Shown here piece by piece: positions 17,480-26,004 of a stretch of 64,000 bases of DNA. A program made the position numbers and the translations under genes. Numbering within the stretch: the first letter of the stretch is position 1; every line of letters begins with the position of its first letter. Below the pieces are notes generated by a model. That model was not told the DNA's origin. It saw only the letters and a list, made by a program, of their open reading frames with translations, and made no database searches. This DNA comes from Variovorax paradoxus (GTDB taxonomy: Bacteria; Pseudomonadota; Gammaproteobacteria; Burkholderiales; Burkholderiaceae_C), in the NCBI RefSeq assembly GCF_022009635.1, contig NZ_CP091716.1:2867001-2931000 (forward strand), written 5' to 3'.

Positions 17480-18217
17480 TCACGAGGCTGAAACCCTTAC
17501 TTCCGCCTGGTTCTTGCTCTTGCGTAGCTGAGAGTAGTATGCGATCGCAGTCCGATTTAATGAGTGGTGGGCTCGATAGATGCCGTACTTGTGGTAGATC
17601 AGACCGTCGTGTTCGCTGCAGGTCTTACCGAAGTAAGCCATCTTCTGCACGCCGTTGACCCAAACAAGAAAAGCGCCATCACCTTCGCTGCACCATTTGG
17701 CATACACCATGATGTCGTGCCATTTCCCAGTGAAACCGTCATGCTCGATCAACGACCACCAAGTTGCCTTTGCAAGGTGAATCGTTGGAAACAGCCTCAC
17801 GCAAAAAGGCCCTCCAATCCGTTTGCCAAACATCCAAGCAGGGTGCCAATTCTCCTTCTTGGTGCGATCGAGTGGTTCTTGATGGAACTGAGCCAGCGTC
17901 ACTTGATTGGACGAGTCGGGAACCTGATTTGCTTCGGGAAAGTCCCTTGGGACCATGAATGACCAGCCGTACCAACATTCATCGCCGCGAGTTTGCCGCT
18001 CTCCTTGTTCGGACATCTCACAACGTTCGGATTGCACCGTTCTTTTTTTGTCTTCGCTGCCGATGTCGCCGTTCTGCAGTTCAAAGCGCTGTGAGGGATT
18101 TCCAGGGAAGCGCTGCACGTTCTTGTCAATCTGAACCTGTCGCGTTTCGTCAACGAAGTAGCCGTTTTCGAGCTGGTGCACCCACCCCAACGGCCAAGCA
18201 AGTCGTTCTGCATTCAT
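17480..18217 (-). CDS. Polysaccharide lyase family protein (PF14099-like)
   Basis: The 245-residue protein resembles the heparin-lyase-I/glucuronan-lyase-like family. Relevant segments are QRFELQNGD near the N-terminus, GDECWYGWSFMVPRDFP in the middle and HDIMVYAKW with FLVWVNGVQ toward the C-terminus, all typical of this jelly-roll fold. It would cleave acidic polysaccharide. No signal peptide is seen. Its place in a prophage remnant suggests either a phage depolymerase attacking capsule or a cargo enzyme. Confidence 0.75.
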   Translation of the reverse strand: MNAERLAWPLGWVHQLENGYFVDETRQVQIDKNVQRFPGNPSQRFELQNGDIGSEDKKRTVQSERCEMSEQGERQTRGDECWYGWSFMVPRDFPEANQVPDSSNQVTLAQFHQEPLDRTKKENWHPAWMFGKRIGGPFCVRLFPTIHLAKATWWSLIEHDGFTGKWHDIMVYAKWCSEGDGAFLVWVNGVQKMAYFGKTCSEHDGLIYHKYGIYRAHHSLNRTAIAYYSQLRKSKNQAEVRVSAS

Positions 18218-18328
18218 GCTCTTAGTATGCCAACGACTTCGCGCACGGTCGAGGAGGCGAGGGAAGTGCTGAAGGTGCCGTCTGTCGAGCTGTTCGGCGC
18301 GGGGCCGGTCGCAACTTAAAGGTGCACG

Positions 18329-18517
18329 TTATTTGTCTTCTGGATGCTCGCGCGTGATGGTCAGGCTGAGCGGCGAAGGGGCTACATGCCCAACCGCATC
18401 AAGTCTGCGTCGAACGTTCACAACGAAATCCAGGATGAGTGATAAGCCGGTCAGCAATTGCAGCACCGCGACGCCATCGACCTTGACACCGGAGTGCGCT
18501 ACGCGGATCTCGTGCAA
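18329..18517 (-). CDS. Small hypothetical protein downstream of the DUF3800 gene
   Basis: This is a possible 62-residue product from a TTG start (HEIRVAHSGVKVDGVAVLQL...), with plausible codon use and a central hydrophobic helix. It is on the same strand as the interrupted DUF3800 gene, 83 bp after its stop, so the two could have formed an operon before the IS66 insertion. The weak start and small size make it uncertain. Confidence 0.3.
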   Translation of the reverse strand: MHEIRVAHSGVKVDGVAVLQLLTGLSLILDFVVNVRRRLDAVGHVAPSPLSLTITREHPEDK

Positions 18518-18600
18518 ACGTCCGCACCGCCATGAACAAGGGCCGCTGGCGTTGGGGGCTTTTGTCGTTTTAATTGTTGCGCGCGATGCGGCAGCTCTAT

Positions 18601-18897
18601 TTACTCCGGGAAGACTTGATAGTGGAAGTCGATCGAGCGCGGGGAGGCCCCGAACGATAGAAACGATTGTTCGAATCGAGAGTCTTTCGACGTAGAGCTC
18701 AAAAAATGGGCAGCTGAATATGCAAGTGCGTCGGCGACATCGAGGAGCATGGGCTTGTCTCCTTCGAACGCCTCCGGCGTGATTGATCTGCCCTCGTGAG
18801 TGACTGGCATTCTGCTGGCTTGGCGCCTGCCTGTACCCCATTCGATCTTTGTGTGATCCGGGTCGATCCAAAGGCGGAATTCTTCGTTTTCTAAACC
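18601..18897 (-). pseudogene. DUF3800-like protein, C-terminal fragment separated by IS66
   Basis: This is the 3' part of the gene that begins at 22469. The frame continues across the insertion point as AGL-ENEEFRLWIDPDH once one target duplication is removed. It carries LLDVADALAYSAAHF, the QLADLLAY-like helix found near the end of DUF3800 proteins, which have an RNase H-like fold. The intact protein would have about 233 residues. Confidence 0.75.
18890..18897. repeat. Target-site duplication, left copy (TCTAAACC)
   Basis: TCTAAACC directly abuts the left terminal inverted repeat and is repeated at 22063-22070. Eight base pairs is the duplication length known for IS66-family elements. Confidence 0.9.
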
Positions 18898-18938
18898 GTG
18901 AGCGTCCAGTCCGACCATCTTGACCGGCCGCACGCGGG

Positions 18939-19442
18939 TCACTTGGACTGCAGCTGTGCTCCGACGTAGGCCACACACTCCACGAGGCTGAGGGCGGCCA
19001 GCAGCAAGAACTTCTCGGCGTCAGTTCTCACGCGCAACAGATCGTGCTCGCCGAGATAGCCGTACACGAACGCAAGCAGGTAGCGCTCAGGGTGGTCGAC
19101 GCAGGACTTCGTGATCATCTGCTCGACGAGGGCTGGCGGCACGCCTTCGGTGAACTCCATCGTCGCCGTCAGCCGCCGCAAGGAGGTTTCCTGGACGTCT
19201 TCAGAGATCGTCGGCACGGCGTGCCCGCAGTGCTTCATGGCCTGGAAGGCGACCAGCAGAACGTGGATGGGCACTTCAAGCTGCAGCATGTCGACCCCGT
19301 AGCGAGGCAACACAAGGATGGAGGCCAGCAGGTTGGGCTGCTGGACGTGGATTTCGTCAGCCAGATCAACCTTCTGCTGCGCGCTCATGCGGTCGACGTC
19401 GATGTTCGCCCGGACCATCACGGTCTGCGTGAGCAAGGTCAT
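18939..19442 (-). CDS. Passenger gene of the IS66 element, unknown function
   Basis: The 167-residue protein starts MTLLTQTVMVRANIDVDRMS and is mostly helical, with the segment LLASILVLPRYGVDMLQLEV. Its ATG overlaps the TGA of the unshifted tnpC frame (ATGA), so the two genes are translationally coupled in the ancestral element. It ends 41 bp inside the left terminal repeat, so it moves with the element. I do not recognise a family. It could modulate transposition or be selfish cargo. Confidence 0.7.
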   Translation of the reverse strand: MTLLTQTVMVRANIDVDRMSAQQKVDLADEIHVQQPNLLASILVLPRYGVDMLQLEVPIHVLLVAFQAMKHCGHAVPTISEDVQETSLRRLTATMEFTEGVPPALVEQMITKSCVDHPERYLLAFVYGYLGEHDLLRVRTDAEKFLLLAALSLVECVAYVGAQLQSK

Positions 19443-21189
19443 GGTGCTGCGTCGCACGCGGGCTGCCATCGGTGCGGCAGCAAGTCCTCGATCTGGCTGG
19501 CGCGCTGCGTCGGCAGGCGCTGCAGCACGTCGCGCAGGTAGGCCCAGGGTCGTGGCCGTTCAGGCGCGCCGACTGCACCAGGCTCATCACGATGGCCGCT
19601 CGCTGGCCGGCCAGTTCGCTGCCCACGAACATCCATGCCCGGCGACCCATCGCCCACGGTTTGATTTGGCGCTCCAGGTGGTTGTTGTCGATGGCGACCG
19701 CGCCGTCGTTCAGGTGGCGCGTCAGCGCGGTCCAGTGCCCCAGCGTGTAGTCGATGGCCTTGGCCGTCGGGCCGCCGTCGGCCACCAGCCTGCGCTCCAG
19801 TTGCAGCCAGTGCTTGAGCTCTTCCCACAGCGGCCTGGCGAGCTGCTGGCGTTGTGCCCGGCGATCATCGTCGCTGAGGTCTTGGAGCTGCGCCTCGACG
19901 CCATAGATGCGCGCGAAGCGACGCACCGCCTCCAGGCCCACCACGCTGGTGCCGTCGTGCGTCAACTCTTCGAAGTTGCGGCGCGCGTGCGCGGCGCAGG
20001 CGGCGCCCAGGCGGTCCGGATACAGCCGGGGATCGACCACAGTCTCGTAGGCGCTGTAGCGGTCACTCAGCAGCGTGCCCGACCATCGTCTGCCGTGTCT
20101 CTCTCGGCCTCCCAGGAAGGCCAGCGGGTACTGCGCCCCGCGTCCCGGGCAGAACTCGTAGATCACCCCAGGCACCTTGTCGTGCCAGCTTCTGGCGTAG
20201 GCCCAGACGTAGGCTCTTCGCGTCTTGCCCGCGCCTGGGTCCAGCAGGGACACGGGTGTCTCATCGGCGTGCAGCACCGCACAGCTGAGGATGAAGCGCC
20301 TGTGCGCCTCGTGCAGCGGCTGCAGCGCCGCGCCGGCCTGGCCGGTGATGGACGCCAGCGTGGAGCGCGGTGTGTGCACGCCGCTGCGGGCGTTGATGGT
20401 CGTTTGCCGGTAGTACGGCATGTGGTCCACGAAGCGGCTGATCAGCGTGTGCGCGACGAAGCCGCTGGCAGCGATACCGCCTTCGATGACCTCTGCCACG
20501 CTGGGCGCCTGGCGCAGCACCTGGCAGCAGCGGCAGGCCCACTTGCCATAGATGTGGCGGTGCACGAAGAACTCGGCCGGCACGATGTCCAGGCGCTCGC
20601 TGACCTCCTGGCCGATGCGCGTCATCGGGCGCCCGCAGCCGGGCTCCAGGCAGTCGGTGCGCTCGGGCTCGTGGTGGTGTTCGACACGGCGCAAGTGATC
20701 GGGGAACGGGTTGCGGCGCGGCCGGCGCGAGGGCGCCTTGGTCGTTGTGTCCGAGGCTGCTGCGGCGGCCGCAGCCGCGGCGGCTTCACGCCGAAGCCGC
20801 TCGAGCTGCTCGCGCAGGCCCGCCTCGTCCTCGGCCAGCGTCTCCTCGAACAGGCGGCGCTGCTCGGCGTTCATGGCCTCGGACTTGGCGCCGAACTTCC
20901 AGCGCTTGAGCCTGGCCAGCTCGAAGGTGATCTTCTCGATCTTGGCCTCGCGCAGGGCGATCTCGCGGTCCTTGCGCTGCAGCAGCGCGTCGCGCTCGGC
21001 GAGCGCCTGGTCGCGCTGCGCAAGGACACGGCCATGCTCGGCCAGTTGCTGCTGCTGGTCTTGCACCCGCTGGAGCAGCTGAGCAACCAGCGCAGCTGTC
21101 TCGGCGGACAGTCCCGAAGGATTCGCTACAGGAAGATCACGCGCACCAAGCATGCGTTGAATGATGCCAGTGCACGCCGATGCCAACAT
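19439..21189 (-). pseudogene. tnpC: IS66 transposase TnpC with a one-base frameshift near the 3' end
   Basis: The product shows the IS66 layout: leucine-zipper-like coil (QLLQRVQDQQQQLAEH), zinc-finger-like CLEPGCGRP with CRCCQ, and DDE residues in LHADETPV, LLSDRYSAY and NNHLERQIKP. After NGHDP the normal ending WAYLRDVLQRLPTQ lies in another frame. At 19547-19549 there are three G where GAC CCC TGG needs four, so one base is lost and the native frame runs to 19366 with an unrelated tail. The shifted C-terminal 35 residues are conserved in the family. Confidence 0.88.
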
Positions 21190-21245
21190 CGGCACATCCC
21201 CCGTCAACGCTTGGGGCAGGTGGCGTTGGCGTTGGCGCCGGCTCC

Positions 21246-21584
21246 TCAGGCTCGCGTGATGACGCTCAGCTCGGGAAGCCGCTGCCAGGGCAGGCCCAGG
21301 ACCAAGGCGTCGAACTGCGCAGGTGTGAGCGACAGCAAAGGCGTCGCATCGGTCGTGCTGGGCCAGACGAAGCGCCCCGCGTTGAGCCGGCGCGCCGCGC
21401 ACCACACGCCGAAGCCGTCGTGCACCAGCAGCTTGACACGCGTGCCGCGGGCGTTCGCGAACAGGTAGCCATGGTGCGCCTGCGCTGCGCCGAAGACTTG
21501 CACAACGCGCGCCAACAGGCGCTCGGCGCCGGCGCGCATGTCGATAGGGTCTGCGGCCAGCCACATCGCGTCGATGCGGATCAT
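21246..21584 (-). CDS. tnpB: IS66 accessory protein TnpB
   Basis: The 112-residue protein begins MIRIDAMWLAADPIDMRAGA and contains GYLFANARGTRVKLLVHDGFG and W-P segments, the diagnostic pattern of the IS66 TnpB (PF05717). Its start overlaps the tnpA stop (ATGA). TnpB is needed for transposition along with TnpA and TnpC. The ATG at 21584 matches the family start. Confidence 0.95.
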   Translation of the reverse strand: MIRIDAMWLAADPIDMRAGAERLLARVVQVFGAAQAHHGYLFANARGTRVKLLVHDGFGVWCAARRLNAGRFVWPSTTDATPLLSLTPAQFDALVLGLPWQRLPELSVITRA

Positions 21585-21982
21585 CGAAGCAACTCGCGCA
21601 TCCAGGCCGCGCACTCGCTTGCGGCGCTCGCCGGCCAGGTCACGGTGACCGCGATCGGCCCACGTCGCAGCTCGATGCGAACGTCCGGGCTATGAGCCGG
21701 CTGCACTGGTGGCGGCAAGCTGACCGGGACGAACACTGTCTTGGCTTCTTGCGCCTTGGGGCCCTCGACGGTGGTCGCGCTGACGACGGTGGTTGCCGAG
21801 TTCATCTCTGCGTCGCGAACCCATCGGCGCAGCAGATTCGCGTTGACGCCGTGGGCCATTGCCACCGCCGCCATCGACATGCCCGGCTGCATGCAGCTGG
21901 CCACAGCGTTTGCCTTGAATTCGTCGCTGTGAATGCGACGTCGCCGGCGTGTGCCGGCTTGCTGATCGGGGATAGTGCTCAC
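21581..21982 (-). CDS. tnpA: IS66 accessory protein TnpA, helix-turn-helix
   Basis: The 133-residue protein has an N-terminal transposase-type helix-turn-helix (HSDEFKANAVASCMQPG then AHGVNANLLRRWVRD), as in IS66 TnpA (IS3-OrfA-like fold). It is the first gene of the element on the minus strand, about 55 bp inside the right terminal repeat. Confidence 0.93.
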   Translation of the reverse strand: MSTIPDQQAGTRRRRRIHSDEFKANAVASCMQPGMSMAAVAMAHGVNANLLRRWVRDAEMNSATTVVSATTVEGPKAQEAKTVFVPVSLPPPVQPAHSPDVRIELRRGPIAVTVTWPASAASECAAWMRELLR

Positions 21983-22062
21983 GTGTCCACCAAGAGTTGT
22001 TGATGGGGACTAGGCTCCTATGCTCCGAGCAGGCTTTCAAGATGGTTGGACTGGACGCTCAC

Positions 22063-22070
22063 TCTAAACC
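22063..22070. repeat. Target-site duplication, right copy (TCTAAACC)
   Basis: It is identical to 18890-18897 and directly abuts the right terminal inverted repeat. Removing one copy and the element restores one open reading frame across the junction. Confidence 0.9.
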
Positions 22071-22469
22071 GGCAAGGGCGATGGTGTATGCGAACGCGGC
22101 AAGCTGCTTTGCCTCAGCAAGGATCTTCACGGGTGAACCTTGAATCGGAATCTCAAGGTGAGGTGGAAGGCCAGCGCGATCGATGTGTCCCAAGTTGAAT
22201 GCTGCTCCAGCATTTCGCAAGTAATTGCCAGTGACCGCCAAAAGTTGAAGCACGTCACCGTCACTCAGCGAGGCCCATGCAGTCTTTGCGCGCGCATGTT
22301 TGTTAAGCAGTTCGCGGCAATGAATGCGATCAGCAGGCGTGCCCCCGAACATTTCCTTGACTTCACCTAGTGCGGCTAAGACCCTTTCTTGGTCTTCGGC
22401 TTTCACAATCACTAGCCCATACGTGATCGCATTACCGAACGAGCTTTCATCGCCGAAGAGATAGAGCAT
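22063..22469 (-). pseudogene. DUF3800-like protein, N-terminal fragment interrupted by IS66
   Basis: The first 135 codons of the split gene begin MLYLFGDESSFGNAITYG; the early Asp-Glu-Ser is the signature of DUF3800 proteins, which have an RNase H-like fold. At AGL the frame meets the IS66 end, adds two residues and stops. The ATG is 3 bp from the right-end direct repeat of the island, so this was the outermost cargo gene. DUF3800 genes are frequent in defence-rich regions; no function is proven. Confidence 0.75.
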
Positions 22470-22471
22470 GT

Positions 22472-22485
22472 TTGGCGTAGCTTTT
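22472..22485 (+). repeat. Right 14-bp direct repeat, candidate attR
   Basis: TTGGCGTAGCTTTT is identical to 6407-6420. A related element GGCGTAACTT follows directly at 22486-22495, giving a short tandem array of GGCGTARCTT. The chromosome seems to resume after this point. Confidence 0.6.
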
Positions 22486-22790
22486 GGCGTAACTTGAGGT
22501 GGTTGGCCTCGATTTTCCCTAGAGAAGACGCCCTGCCATCATCGGAGTGTGCGCTGAGACGTCTGACTTGTTCATTTCAATCAATAACTTGCGATCCGTG
22601 CCACCGGTGTGCCGGGCCGGCCGGGCCGGGCGCCATCGAGCGGTCGCCCGCCTTCTCGGGACTGGGGGGCTTGTCGGGGGAGTGCATGGGGAGCGCAGCG
22701 CCGGAGCTCGCATGTGCACGGGTGGGAATCCCGGGGGATTTTACGTTCGGTGCATTTGACCCCGGGTCGTTGCCGGCGTCCGGCCGGCCC
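22486..22790. other. 305-bp non-coding stretch between the island and the diguanylate cyclase gene
   Basis: No frame here looks coding. The first half is AT-richer and, read toward the left, may be the former upstream region of mutS before the island inserted. The second half has a GC-only patch (22615-22640). No clear terminator or promoter could be assigned. Confidence 0.45.
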
Positions 22791-24308
22791 TCAGGCATCC
22801 ACGGGCTCTTCGTGGCCCATTGCACGATTGCGCCCGCTTTCCTTGGCCCTGTACAGCGCGCGGTCGGCGGCTTCGATGAGCCGCTGTTCCGCCCGGTTCG
22901 CCTGCATGCCGTGCAGGCTGGCCGCGCCGATGCTGAGGGTGACCCGTTCGTGCGGGCTGGCGGCGTGCGCGATGCCGAGGGCGCGAACCCGTTCGAGCAG
23001 TTGCTCGGCAACGCTCAGGGCGCCCGGCAGGTCGGTGTTGGGCAGGATGATCGCCACTTCTTCGCCGCCGTAGCGCGCCACCAGGTCGCCCGGGCGCCTG
23101 ACGCCCTGTTGCAATGCATCGGCGACGGCCCGCAGGCACCGGTCGCCGGCCACATGGCCGTAGGTGTCGTTGAAGTGCTTGAAGTAGTCCAGGTCCAGCA
23201 ACAGCAATGAAAGGGGCGTGCCTTCGCGGGCGGTGCGGCGGCATTCCCGCGCCAGGACGTCGTCGAAGCTGCGGCGGTTGGCCAGGCCGGTGAGCTGGTC
23301 CTGGGTCGCCAGCACCTCCAGCCGGCGGTTGGCCTGCAGCAGGTCTTCGCGCGCGGCCATCAGCGAGGCCTCGGCGCTCATGCGGCGCTGGATGTTGATG
23401 ATCAGCCGCCGGCCCACCGCCGCCACCACCGCCAGCAAGGCGCCCACGACGCCCAGCGTCAGCAGCGCCTGCCGCCGCCAGGCCTGCAGCGCGTCGTCCT
23501 TGCCGAGCGACACGGTCGTCACCAGCGGGTAGCGCTCGCTCGTGCGAAAGGCGTAGAGCCGCTGCACACCGTCGAGGCTGGAGCGGAAGGACGCGGTGCC
23601 CGACGTGCCGGCATAGCGGCGCAGGAAATTGGGCGACTTGGAAAAGTCGCGGCCGACATCCTGCTCGCGGTATGGATAGCGCACCAGCAACTGCCCGCCC
23701 GAAGTGGCCAGGCTGATGGCGCCGCTGCCGCCGAGGTCGATGGTGCCGAAGGCGCGCAGGAAGTTCTCGATGCCCAGCGCCACGACGATCACGCCGGCGA
23801 AGTTGCCCTGGCCGTCTTCCAGGCGCCTGCTGACCGTGATCACCCAGTCGCCGGTGAACTGGCTGCGCACGGGCGAGCCGATGAAGATGTCCTGCGAGCG
23901 CTTGTCGCGGTGGTGGATGAAGTAGGCGCGGTCGGCGCTGTTGGTGCCCGGCGCAAAGCTGCCCCGGGAGTGCATCACCCAGTCGCCCCGGGCGTCGAGG
24001 ATGGACAGGCCGTTGAGCTGGTTCAGCAGGTGCTCCTGGCGGCTGACCAGCGCCTGCACCCGCCGCAGGTGCGCGGGGCCGTCTCCTTCGGCCTCCAGCC
24101 GCTCGGCCACGCCCAGCAGCAGCATGGCGCTCTCGGTGAAGATGCCTTCGGAGTAGGTGTTCAGCGCCTGGGCCAGGTTGAGATTGTTGACGTCGATCTC
24201 GGCCAGGGTATGCCTGCGCGCCGACCAGAGCTGCCAGCAGGTGGCCGCCGACACGCAGACCACGACGGCCAGCAGCAGCAGCTTCGCAAGGCGAACATCG
24301 CGCTTCAC
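22791..24308 (-). CDS. Membrane-bound diguanylate cyclase with periplasmic dCACHE-type sensor
   Basis: The 505-residue protein has a transmembrane segment at about 7-27, a periplasmic sensor of about 250 residues (SIGSPVRSQFTGDWVITVSRR-like CACHE pattern), a second segment at about 283-303 and a C-terminal GGDEF domain. The active site is GGEEV at 414-418. The inhibitory site RPGD lies exactly five residues before it, so product feedback is expected. It makes cyclic di-GMP from two GTP in response to an external ligand. Confidence 0.93.
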   Translation of the reverse strand: MKRDVRLAKLLLLAVVVCVSAATCWQLWSARRHTLAEIDVNNLNLAQALNTYSEGIFTESAMLLLGVAERLEAEGDGPAHLRRVQALVSRQEHLLNQLNGLSILDARGDWVMHSRGSFAPGTNSADRAYFIHHRDKRSQDIFIGSPVRSQFTGDWVITVSRRLEDGQGNFAGVIVVALGIENFLRAFGTIDLGGSGAISLATSGGQLLVRYPYREQDVGRDFSKSPNFLRRYAGTSGTASFRSSLDGVQRLYAFRTSERYPLVTTVSLGKDDALQAWRRQALLTLGVVGALLAVVAAVGRRLIINIQRRMSAEASLMAAREDLLQANRRLEVLATQDQLTGLANRRSFDDVLARECRRTAREGTPLSLLLLDLDYFKHFNDTYGHVAGDRCLRAVADALQQGVRRPGDLVARYGGEEVAIILPNTDLPGALSVAEQLLERVRALGIAHAASPHERVTLSIGAASLHGMQANRAEQRLIEAADRALYRAKESGRNRAMGHEEPVDA

Positions 24309-24493
24309 TGGCGCACTCCCTCGAATGAACTTGTTCTCATGGCTTCCTGGCTCCCCCTGTCCTGCGCGGCGTCTGCGTTGCGCCGCTCATCGTCTGCCCG
24401 GCAAAGCAGCCCCGGACTCTATCCGACCGGAGCCGATTTCAGGGGCATGGCACCATCGAAGCTCCGATTACTGTGAACTGCGCGGGGGTATCG

Positions 24494-25471
24494 ATGCTCA
24501 TCAATTGCGTCGCCTATGAAAACGGCTCCAAGCTCGCCGACATTTCGGTCGAGGACATCAGCGACTACATCTCCCGGCCGGGTTGCTTCGTCTGGGTGGC
24601 GCTGAGCGACGCCTCAGACGCCGAACTCAGCGAGATGCAGAAAGAGTTCGGCCTGCACCCGCTGGCCGTGGAAGACGCCCACCACGGCCACCAGCGCCCC
24701 AAAGTGGAGGAATACGGCGATTCGCTCTTTGTGGTAATGCACCTGGTGGAGCCCTCGCCCGAGGGCGAGCACTGCACCAACGTGGGCGAGGTCGACGTCT
24801 TCGTCGGCGCCAACTACGTGCTGTCGGTGCGCAACCGCAGCCAGCAGGGTTTTCTGGGCGTGCGCGAGCGCTGCGAGCGCGAGCCCGAGCTGCTGCGCAA
24901 CGGCGCGGGCTTCGTGCTGTATGCGCTGATGGACGCGGTGGTCGACCGCTACTTTCCGGTGATCGACGCGCTGGAGGTCGAGCTGGAGGCCATCGAGCAG
25001 CAGATCTTCGGGCAGGGCGGCGCGGCGCGGGACAAGATCAAGCAGCTCTACGACCTGAAGCGCCGCAGCATGGTGCTCAAGCGCGCGGTGGCGCCGCTGC
25101 TGGAGGCGGCCGGCAAGATGCACGGCGGGCGGGTGCCGCAGATCTGCATGAGCTCGCAGGAATACTTCCGCGACGTGGGCGACCACCTGGGGCGCATCAA
25201 CGGCTCCATCGACGCGATGCGCGACACCATCGCAACCGCGATCCAGGTGAACCTGTCGATGGTGACGATCGAGGAGAGCGAGGTCACCAAGCGGCTCGCG
25301 GCCTGGGCCAGCATTTTCGCGGTGTGCACCGCCTTTGCCGGCATCTGGGGCATGAACTTCGAGAACATGCCGGAACTGAAATTCCGCTACGGCTACGCGG
25401 TGGCGCTGGGGCTGATCGTGAGCACCTGCGGTTACCTGTATTACCGCTTCAGGCGCGCCGGCTGGCTCTGA
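24494..25471 (+). CDS. corA: CorA-family magnesium/cobalt transporter
   Basis: The 325-residue protein has a large N-terminal cytosolic domain with a long helix and two C-terminal membrane segments. The signature GMN selectivity motif is at residues 286-288 (GIWGMNFENMPE). It forms a pentameric divalent-cation channel. The ATG at 24494, preceded by GGGGG, gives the usual MLINC start and is preferred over the upstream GTG at 24473. It is divergent from the diguanylate cyclase gene. Confidence 0.92.
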   Translation: MLINCVAYENGSKLADISVEDISDYISRPGCFVWVALSDASDAELSEMQKEFGLHPLAVEDAHHGHQRPKVEEYGDSLFVVMHLVEPSPEGEHCTNVGEVDVFVGANYVLSVRNRSQQGFLGVRERCEREPELLRNGAGFVLYALMDAVVDRYFPVIDALEVELEAIEQQIFGQGGAARDKIKQLYDLKRRSMVLKRAVAPLLEAAGKMHGGRVPQICMSSQEYFRDVGDHLGRINGSIDAMRDTIATAIQVNLSMVTIEESEVTKRLAAWASIFAVCTAFAGIWGMNFENMPELKFRYGYAVALGLIVSTCGYLYYRFRRAGWL

Positions 25472-25524
25472 TGGCCGTCGTTGCTAACGCCAAACTAATA
25501 AACATGTAGATAATCTAGTCCCTT

Positions 25525-26004
25525 ATGAAAAGGGACTTCACCCAGCGCTTCGGTTTTCTCGTCAAGAGCGTGGGCAAGCTCTACAGCGAAGAGTTCGACC
25601 GCCTGGCGCGCGAGCGCATCGGCCTCACCAGCGCCCAGTGCCGCCTGCTCGGCGCCTTGGCCATGCACGACGAAGACGAGCCGCTGTCGCAGGCGGAACT
25701 GGCGCTGCGCCTCGACCTCACGCCGATGGCGGTGGCCGGCCTGTGCGACCGCATGGCCGCGGCCGGCTGGATCCGCCGCGAGCCCAGCCCGACCGACCGC
25801 CGCGTCAACAAGATCCACCTGGAGCCCAGCGCCGAAAAGGCGCTCGACGGCGCGCTGAGCATCAGCGACGGGCTCAATGCCCGCGTGATGTCGGTGCTGT
25901 CGCAGGCCGAGCGCGCGCAGCTCTTGAGCCTGCTGACCCGGGTGCACGGCAGCCTGCTCGACATCACCTCGCCCCAGGACGCGAAGGAGGCCAGGAAGCC
26001 ATGA
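25525..26004 (+). CDS. MarR-family transcriptional regulator
   Basis: The 159-residue winged-helix repressor shows the MarR pattern: SQAELALRLDLTPMAVAGLCDRM as recognition helices and EPSPTDRRVNKIHL as the wing. The stop overlaps the start of an efflux pump gene (ATGA). The arrangement suggests a drug-responsive repressor of its own operon, like EmrR of EmrAB. Confidence 0.9.
   Translation: MKRDFTQRFGFLVKSVGKLYSEEFDRLARERIGLTSAQCRLLGALAMHDEDEPLSQAELALRLDLTPMAVAGLCDRMAAAGWIRREPSPTDRRVNKIHLEPSAEKALDGALSISDGLNARVMSVLSQAERAQLLSLLTRVHGSLLDITSPQDAKEARKP

Larger units (their letters stand above)
18898..22062. mobile_element. IS66-family insertion sequence with passenger gene (3165 bp)
   Basis: The ends are terminal inverted repeats of 26 bp, 25 identical, starting GTGAGCGTCC at 18898-18923 and its complement at 22037-22062. 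They are flanked by the 8-bp duplication TCTAAACC. Inside, on the minus strand, are tnpA, tnpB and tnpC, then a fourth gene. Three-gene IS66 elements are usually about 2.5-2.7 kb, so the extra gene explains the length. The element splits a DUF3800-like gene. The tnpC frameshift suggests this copy is inactive. Confidence 0.93.
6407..22485. mobile_element. Integrated genomic island derived from a decayed prophage
   Basis: The limits are set by a 14-bp direct repeat TTGGCGTAGCTTTT at 6407-6420 and 22472-22485, with an integrase gene just inside the left copy. The interior holds phage lysis and head genes and several accessory genes of lower GC than the flanks. Terminase, major capsid and tail genes are missing, so it cannot form particles on its own. 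An IS66-family element has later inserted near the right end. The exact crossover point within the repeat is not known. Confidence 0.75.

Noticed and set aside
18238..18320. Short plus-strand frame MPTTSRTVEEAREVLKVPSV upstream of the lyase
   Set aside because: It has about 28 codons, no ribosome site and no recognisable family; too little to call.
20754..20795. GC-rich GCxGCx repeat suggesting a tandem repeat array
   Set aside because: It encodes the poly-Ala linker of tnpC (about residues 132-142); it is coding low complexity, not an independent repeat.
19318..21468. A 716-codon plus-strand frame across the IS66 genes
   Set aside because: It is antisense to tnpC and the passenger gene, which have family motifs and coupled starts.
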